In this document: one piece after another, positions 59,332 through 64,000 of the stretch
Numbering within the stretch: the stretch's first letter is position 1
Layout: each line of letters opens with the position of its first letter
Source of the DNA: a bacterium D16-50
Lineage (GTDB): Bacteria; Bacillota; Clostridia; Lachnospirales; Lachnospiraceae
Direction: 5' to 3'
NCBI GenBank assembly: GCA_003612485.1
Contig: RAZA01000006.1
Location: 62,001-126,000, forward strand
DNA length: 64,000 nucleotides
The notes under the pieces: generated by a model
Told to the model about the DNA's origin: nothing
Seen by the model: the letters and a program-made list of their open reading frames with translations, nothing else
Databases searched by the model: none
Translations under genes and position numbers: made by a program

Positions 59332-59363
59332 AATGGCGGCAGGGATACGTCCCTGCCGCCATT
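59332..59363 (+). terminator. Perfect-stem terminator after tnpV
   Basis: AATGGCGGCAGGGA pairs with TCCCTGCCGCCATT (14 bp) around TACG. The following T-run is weak, so it may also be a site for DNA or RNA-binding proteins. Confidence 0.65.
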
Positions 59364-59418
59364 ACGTGTTAAGAAGTTGATAGCTCTTGTGACAACATAG
59401 ATCATGATGCTGACTGTC

Positions 59419-60552
59419 TCATGAATTTATCAATCCAAGTCCAATAGACTGCACATTGCCATTCACGGCATCATAGAGCCAGTCGCACACACTTTTTCCA
59501 TTCTCCAGTTTGTCCAGGAAGTTGCTTGAAATAATTGTGTGCTGGGTATTATGCGTCGTTGGATCTTCGTTAAGATTCCAAATGTAAATACCGACATTGG
59601 GAATGTTGGTCTGCAATCCAATGACCATTTCTCTCAAATTGTTTTGAAATTGATCGCCAAGTTCTTTTGTTTTGTCCATTACCCCGGTATTGATATAAGA
59701 TTGATATTGAAGCAAAGTATCATCACGGTAGGAGCAGTCAAACAGGATTTTTACGTTGTCCCCATGTTTTTCATGAAGTGCGATCAAGCTGTCAAGCACA
59801 ATGTTGTTAGAAGTCAACCTGTTGGAAATTTCTTTTGGGGCCTGCCACAAATTCACAGCGGTATCATGCCAACCATCATACAGGAGAAGCGAGCTATCAA
59901 CACATACTGTGACATTTTTTGCTGTCGGAAAGCGTCCAATCACATCATCCGCAAGCAAGGATGTTGCAAATCCACCTGCCGAAAAACCAGTTACAAGTAA
60001 GGTGTCAGGCTCCCCTACATATGCCTTGATTTCATCTATGAACGCAGAGTAATTGTTATAACCGTTGTGATAAACTGTCTTGTCTTTCCCGTCTTGGGTG
60101 TAATGGTATTCACCCGTTCCAGTATGAAAGTCACCAGACGCATAGGGAACAACGATAAACGTCCAATCCTTGAACGGGTTTTCATCAACTGTACTGCCAA
60201 TACCACCCTGCGCCACAAAATCCTGTCCGAACACCGTGGTCGCAAAAAAGTTTTTGCCAGCTTCTGAGGTTTCTCCGGCAATGCTTACCCCACCACCAAA
60301 GAAGTATACGATCACCTTGTTCTCGCTACCCTTTCGGAAAATACCGTGCCATTCGCTGCCATCAGAAGACTTCGCAGATTTTACAGGTACATCATACCAC
60401 TTCCCGATTTCCACTTCTCCACGGAATGTTGGGAAGGTTTTCAAAAAGGTGAGTTTTAGAAAAATGAATATGCCGATTATCAGGATTAAAAAAGCGGAAC
60501 CGATGATTGCCAAAATTTTTATACCCTTATGAAAATGTGTGTTTTTCTCCAT
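59419..60552 (-). CDS. Membrane-anchored serine hydrolase, pectin-acetylesterase-like
   Basis: 377 residues. An N-terminal membrane anchor (ILAIIGSAFLILIIGIFIFL) places the enzyme outside the cell. The alpha/beta-hydrolase-type core shows an oxyanion GGG (VIVYFFGGGVS, 86-88), the nucleophile S191 in TGFSAGGFA, an Asp in VCVDSSLLL near 218 and a late His in the THNTQHT region, the arrangement of pectin acetylesterase/Notum-like enzymes, which deacetylate or deacylate carbohydrates or proteins. ATG 8 bases after GGAGG. It is divergent from the TetR gene, which probably controls it. Confidence 0.72.
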   Translation of the reverse strand: MEKNTHFHKGIKILAIIGSAFLILIIGIFIFLKLTFLKTFPTFRGEVEIGKWYDVPVKSAKSSDGSEWHGIFRKGSENKVIVYFFGGGVSIAGETSEAGKNFFATTVFGQDFVAQGGIGSTVDENPFKDWTFIVVPYASGDFHTGTGEYHYTQDGKDKTVYHNGYNNYSAFIDEIKAYVGEPDTLLVTGFSAGGFATSLLADDVIGRFPTAKNVTVCVDSSLLLYDGWHDTAVNLWQAPKEISNRLTSNNIVLDSLIALHEKHGDNVKILFDCSYRDDTLLQYQSYINTGVMDKTKELGDQFQNNLREMVIGLQTNIPNVGIYIWNLNEDPTTHNTQHTIISSNFLDKLENGKSVCDWLYDAVNGNVQSIGLGLINS

Positions 60553-60683
60553 CTTGACATACCTCCAAATCAGAAATTCTTATCTGAAATATTCAAACAA
60601 TATCCCAGCTAAAACCAGCTAAAATGAACACCGCTAAAATTGTCAGCCTTATGATGGTGCCTTTCTTCATAACACAGTCCTCA

Positions 60684-60712
60684 TTGACAACCGCACAAGA
60701 TTTATGTATCAT
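60684..60712 (+). promoter_or_regulatory. Sigma-A promoter for the TetR gene
   Basis: TTGACA, a 17-base spacer and TATCAT. TGTATCA occurs twice here (60,705 and 60,724), a possible regulator half-site. The promoter lies in the gap between the hydrolase and TetR genes. Confidence 0.6.
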
Positions 60713-60791
60713 AGGCATGACAAGTGTATCACAAGGGCTTGCAATGTCAATACCTGCTGCAAAAATGAGACAAACAAGGGGATTTTGTATC

Positions 60792-61274
60792 ATGGAAACG
60801 GGCTATGCGGTGGAGAAAATCACGGACGGGCTGTTGGAGTTGATGGGCGAGAAGCCCTTTGAGAAAATTACGGTCAGTGATATTGTCCGTAGGGCGGAGG
60901 TAGGCCGGGCCTCTTTTTACCGCCATTTTGACAGCAAGGAGGCGGTGGTACACCATCACTTGTCAAGGCTTCTGAAAGAGTGGGGCAGGGAGTTTGAGGC
61001 CATTGGAAAGCCGGAAGAATTGGAGCCGAGCTTGCTGCGGCATTTTTATGGTCATAGGAATTTCTATCTATTGCTTCATCATTGTGGTATGAGCCACTAT
61101 CTGTTGGAGGCGATCCGGGGAGCGATGGAGTTGGACAGTAAATTAGAGCAGGAGGCATACCCTTTGAGTTGGTTTGCCGGGGGATTGTATGGTCTGGTGG
61201 ACGAGTGGATGCGTCGGGGGATGGTCACATCACCAGATGAACTTGAGGCAATGTCACGGGAGAACAGCGAGTAA
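60792..61274 (+). CDS. TetR family transcriptional regulator
   Basis: 160 residues from the chosen ATG (12-base spacing to AAGGGG). The helix-turn-helix (LLELMGEKPFEKITVSDIVRRAEVGRASFYRHFDSKEAVV) is near the start, and the C-terminal ligand/dimer domain resembles the short clostridial TetR_C type (HFYGHRNFYLLLHHCGMSHYL). In-frame codons upstream would add a non-family extension. It reads away from the hydrolase gene, the usual place for a local repressor. The ligand is unknown. Confidence 0.82.
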   Translation: METGYAVEKITDGLLELMGEKPFEKITVSDIVRRAEVGRASFYRHFDSKEAVVHHHLSRLLKEWGREFEAIGKPEELEPSLLRHFYGHRNFYLLLHHCGMSHYLLEAIRGAMELDSKLEQEAYPLSWFAGGLYGLVDEWMRRGMVTSPDELEAMSRENSE

Positions 61275-61341
61275 AGGGTATGTGGAATGATATTCTATGT
61301 ACGCACCGCATGGCCGTATAGCTGTGCGGTGCTTTTTGCCG

Positions 61342-61659
61342 TCAGTCTTTCGTGTAAGCGTCCACGATACGTACTTCCAGTTCCCGGTTCCGCTCTAACG
61401 CCCTGCGGAGTTCAGGCACTTCCAGCAACCCCCTGGCGTTGGCAATGATGAGGATTCGGTTCAGGCTGGCTCCAACTCTGCGGACTTCGTAGATCAGCTT
61501 CGGTACGTCAACGGAGGGGGCCTCTCTAATGGCAGCGCCGCTGATACACTGACGGATAAACCGCTCACGGGAACCTCTTACCCTGCTGACCTTTTCGTTG
61601 AGGTCAGCCAGTTCCTCATCGGACAGCCAGACGTTGATTCGGTTTGTTCTGCTTCGCAT
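61342..61659 (-). CDS. mobC: MobC-like mobilization (relaxosome) protein
   Basis: 105 residues from an ATG after AAGGAG. The N-terminal ribbon-helix-helix (RTNRINVWLSDEELADLNEKVSRV) and the GASLNRILIIANARG motif with basic helix match plasmid/IME MobC proteins, which bind oriT and aid a relaxase. No relaxase gene is present downstream, where the TetR gene stands instead, so the mobilization module appears broken here or its remainder was lost; the element may depend on another relaxase. Confidence 0.78.
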   Translation of the reverse strand: MRSRTNRINVWLSDEELADLNEKVSRVRGSRERFIRQCISGAAIREAPSVDVPKLIYEVRRVGASLNRILIIANARGLLEVPELRRALERNRELEVRIVDAYTKD

Positions 61660-61683
61660 AGCTTCTCCTTTCTCCGGGGTCAT

Positions 61684-61735
61684 AGGGGTGGAACCCCTGT
61701 CAAGCGGTATTGTGGCCCCACAATACGTTGCTTGT
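61684..61735. promoter_or_regulatory. Two adjacent palindromes, candidate oriT
   Basis: AGGGGT-GGA-ACCCCT (61,684-61,698) and next to it CAAGC...GTATTGTGG-CC-CCACAATAC...GCTTG (61,701-61,734, 9-bp inner arms with an outer five-base pairing). They lie immediately upstream of mobC, the usual position of a transfer origin. No nick-site motif can be confirmed. Confidence 0.4.
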
Positions 61736-61827
61736 TAAGACTGTACCACTTCTGCCCCGATATATTTTGCAGGTGCGTCCCCACCGCCCCGGTTGCTCTT
61801 TTCAGCCGGTGAATTTTTGAGGGAAGG

Positions 61828-62043
61828 TCACTCGACCCGGCGGACGTCACCCTCCCGGAGCAGGTTTCGCCCCTGGTTGGCAGCCATAAACCGTTCCAGC
61901 GTGTCCCGCCGGATGATGGCTTTCCGGCCCACCTTCAGCACCGGCAGCTTGCCCCAGTCCACCAGCTTCCGCATGGTGTTGCGCCCAATGCCCGTACATT
62001 CGGCGGCTTCCTCGATGGTCAGCCCCATTTTAACTGCGCTCAT
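61828..62043 (-). CDS. xis: Excisionase / helix-turn-helix protein
   Basis: 71 residues from the ATG after AAGGAG. The MerR-like excisionase helix-turn-helix is plain: GLTIEEAAECTGIGRNTMRKLVDWGKLPVLKVGRKAIIRRDTLERFM. Such proteins bind the attachment site and steer the integrase to excision. Divergent from the XRE repressor, with the control region of the element between them. Confidence 0.83.
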   Translation of the reverse strand: MSAVKMGLTIEEAAECTGIGRNTMRKLVDWGKLPVLKVGRKAIIRRDTLERFMAANQGRNLLREGDVRRVE

Positions 62044-62225
62044 TCTGCACGCTCCTTTCTGTTGCACTTATTTCGCAACTACGACGCCGTTATTATATTT
62101 AAAACGCCGCTGTTTGTCAACTCGTTTTAAGGCGTTTCAAAAAATGCTTCTGAAAATATATGAAAAATAGGGTTGCAATTCAAATCTGGCTATGTTATAC
62201 TCACACTCGATAGGAGGTGAACTTC

Positions 62226-62900
62226 TTGGATAACGCAGAAATGCTCACTCCAAAAGAGGTCGGCAAACGTATCAAAGAGCGTAGGAACGAGATCGGTATC
62301 TCCATGCCGGAGCTTGGACGGCGGGTGGGGGTCAACAAGTCCACCATCCAGCGGTATGAAACGGACGGGGTCAATCCCAACCGCAGCATGATTATCAATG
62401 GCTTGGCGGACGCTCTGCAAACCACCCCGGAATGGCTCACGGGTCTGTCCGAGGAAAAAGAAGTCAAAGACGTGGATGGCCGAACCATCTGCGAGGGAGA
62501 GGTTTTAGACCATCTGAACAGCTTCTTGGACGCTGTAAGCAGGACAGTACAGCCGGAAGTCCAGCAGCGGTTCCTCACGTCCACGCTTTGCCTGCTGATT
62601 GACCTGTTCTCCATCACCGCCCAGCACTATGGCCGGACGCTGGACGAGATCGACCGGCTGGCCGGGGATGAAGCCCTCAAAAAATCCATCCAGCAGTACA
62701 CCATCCACGTTGATGACATCATCGTGCCGGTCTATCGCCGGGAGATGGATGCTCCTATCGAGGATATGAAGCGGTTCTTGGACGGGCTGTTACATATCTT
62801 CGACAAAGGGCGTACCAGAGTCGATACAGTCTATCTGTATAACATCCTGCATGACGCCCAGGTGCGGCTGAACGCCGCCAATGATTCCGTGGCACCTTGA
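62226..62900 (+). CDS. XRE-family (cI-like) repressor of the element
   Basis: 224 residues. TTG start 8 bases after AGGAGG, giving MDNAEMLTPKEVGKRIKERRNEIGISM. The helix-turn-helix (GISMPELGRRVGVNKSTIQRYETDGVNPNRSMIINGLADAL) resembles phage and ICE repressors. The C-terminal 140 residues are helical without an evident S24 peptidase, so it is unlikely to self-cleave like LexA-type repressors. It probably silences excision and transfer, and lies between xis and int. Confidence 0.8.
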   Translation: MDNAEMLTPKEVGKRIKERRNEIGISMPELGRRVGVNKSTIQRYETDGVNPNRSMIINGLADALQTTPEWLTGLSEEKEVKDVDGRTICEGEVLDHLNSFLDAVSRTVQPEVQQRFLTSTLCLLIDLFSITAQHYGRTLDEIDRLAGDEALKKSIQQYTIHVDDIIVPVYRREMDAPIEDMKRFLDGLLHIFDKGRTRVDTVYLYNILHDAQVRLNAANDSVAP

Positions 62901-62995
62901 CAACATAATATGCCGGGAAAACCCGGCAGAAATGATGGAACGCACATCATACGTCACAGGCCCGATTGCCACGGATAGAAAGGAGCATTTCATCT

Positions 62996-64000
62996 ATGGC
63001 AAAAGGTTCTGTACGCAAAAAGGGCAAAAAGTGGTACTATCGTTTCTATATTGAGGACGAGAGCGGGCGGCAGGTACAGCGGGAGTTCGCCGGGACGGAG
63101 AGTAAATCCGAAACGGAGGCCCTGCTTCGTAAGGCGATGGAGGACTACGAGGCAAAGAAATTCGTGGCAAAATCCGAGAACACCACTGTGGGCCAACTGT
63201 TGGATCTATGGGTGGAGGAAGAATTGAAGCCCGGAAATCTCAGCAACGGCACCGTGATGGCCTATCAGGGGACGGTCAACCGTATCAAGCAGCACCCCAT
63301 CGGAAATCGCAAGCTGAAAAGCGTCACCCCCGACCATCTGCAAGCCTACATCGACCTGCTCAGCTTCGGCGGGACAAACCCGGACGGGACAGCGGCAAAG
63401 GCGCTGAGTAAAGGGTACTTACGGCAGTATTCGGCAGTCCTGCAAGGGGCGTTCCGCTTTGCGGTGTTCCCCAAGCGGCTCATCAGCTTCAACCCCATGC
63501 AGTATGTGGTCTGGCGGGGGAAGAAAGAGGAATACGAGCTGTTCTCCCAGGAGGACGGGGACGGCCCGGCGGTGCCCACCCTCACCCATGAACAGTTCCG
63601 GGCGCTGGAGGACTTTCTGAAAAGGAAAGACAACCCGGCCCTGCTGCCCATTCAGATTGCCTACTACACCGGGCTTCGCATTGGCGAGGTCTGCGCCCTC
63701 ACCTGGCAGGATGTCAACCTGGACGAGCAGTATCTCACCGTGCGGCGCAGCATCCGCTACAACGGGGCGAGGCACAAGACGGAGATTGGGGCCACCAAGC
63801 GGAAGAAAGTCCGTACTGTGGACTTCTGCGACACGCTGGCGGCGATCCTGCAAAGGGCCAAAAAGGAGCAGATCGGGAACCGCCTGCGCTATGGGGAGCT
63901 TTACAGCCTGAACTACTGCACCGAGGTCAGGGAGAAAGACCGGGCCTATTATGAGGTCTACACCCTGCCCAGGACGGCAGGCGTGCCGGAGGGGTATAGG
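62996..64000 (+). CDS. int: Tn916-type tyrosine integrase (3' end outside the window)
   Basis: 335 residues are visible and the frame is open through the right edge. N-terminal arm-binding domain (GSVRKKGKKWYYRFYIEDESGR), SAM-like core-binding domain (TVGQLLDLWVEEELKPGNLSNGTVMAY), and the first part of the catalytic domain with the first catalytic Arg in TGLRIGEVCALTWQDVNL and the Lys region GATKRKKVRTV; the HxxR and Tyr motifs lie beyond the edge. ATG 10 bases after AGGAG. Its position after xis and the repressor marks the integration/regulation end of the element, so the attachment site should lie shortly beyond 64,000. Confidence 0.88.
   Translation, partial: MAKGSVRKKGKKWYYRFYIEDESGRQVQREFAGTESKSETEALLRKAMEDYEAKKFVAKSENTTVGQLLDLWVEEELKPGNLSNGTVMAYQGTVNRIKQHPIGNRKLKSVTPDHLQAYIDLLSFGGTNPDGTAAKALSKGYLRQYSAVLQGAFRFAVFPKRLISFNPMQYVVWRGKKEEYELFSQEDGDGPAVPTLTHEQFRALEDFLKRKDNPALLPIQIAYYTGLRIGEVCALTWQDVNLDEQYLTVRRSIRYNGARHKTEIGATKRKKVRTVDFCDTLAAILQRAKKEQIGNRLRYGELYSLNYCTEVREKDRAYYEVYTLPRTAGVPEGYR

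Overview
The window looks like the chromosome of a gut Lachnospiraceae (Clostridia). The evidence is the gene content and order: a SPOCS/LysM spore-coat-type protein, an ispE/FCD-GntR pair, a DUF1934-type beta-barrel gene, pyrC-pyrK-pyrD, VanRS-like regulators, NlpC/P60 cell-wall genes with strong AGGAGG-type ribosome sites, and a mobile element of the Tn916-like integrase world. Core genes are of moderate GC; two blocks stand out as foreign, an AT-rich cassette at about 13.0-18.0 kb and a mobile element from about 54.3 kb to the right edge.

Layout. 0-5.5 kb: end of murF, an Rpn-like PD-(D/E)XK protein, a two-component system, an acyltransferase and a small lipoprotein. 6-10 kb: pyrimidine genes pyrC-pyrK-pyrD followed by a glycerophosphodiesterase. 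10.3-12.7 kb: spore coat-type protein and a frameshifted membrane-protein pseudogene. 13.0-18.9 kb: a 4,982-bp segment bounded by a perfect 94-bp inverted repeat, containing two convergent genes (a nuclease-STAND ATPase resembling Avs antiphage proteins, and a family 2 glycosyltransferase), with a tyrosine recombinase whose stop codon lies inside the right repeat and a good sigma-A promoter lying just outside the left repeat and pointing in. I read this as a phase-variable switch that exchanges which gene sits behind the fixed promoter. 19-25.5 kb: DUF1934, murI, GntR, ispE and a trigger-factor-like lipoprotein. 25.5-35.2 kb: asnS, an NlpC/P60 hydrolase, trkA-trkH potassium uptake, a GH27 alpha-galactosidase, an acyltransferase, an AraC regulator and a NUDIX hydrolase. 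35.3-45.7 kb: an OLD-type ATPase/TOPRIM protein, then a sugar operon (two Gfo/Idh oxidoreductases, a TIM-barrel isomerase, nagA, nagB) facing an enolase-superfamily enzyme and a 2-hydroxyacid dehydrogenase. 45.9-54.1 kb: decayed membrane and ABC-2 genes, rarA, a hybrid histidine kinase and a DUF1703-type AAA protein.

54.3-64 kb: an integrative element. It begins with a palindrome over a promoter, a 10-codon leader peptide and an intrinsic terminator in front of a heterodimeric ABC exporter, followed by a truncated Tet(M/O/W)-like ribosomal-protection GTPase: an antibiotic-inducible attenuation module in form. Then come TnpV, an acetylesterase-like hydrolase divergent from a TetR regulator, a MobC-like protein with palindromes beside it, an excisionase, an XRE repressor and a Tn916-type integrase that runs off the window.

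A further theme is purine-rich minisatellites (9, 15, 17 and 47 bp units) next to genes; the 47-bp unit carries a ribosome site and start codon resembling that of the gene it precedes.
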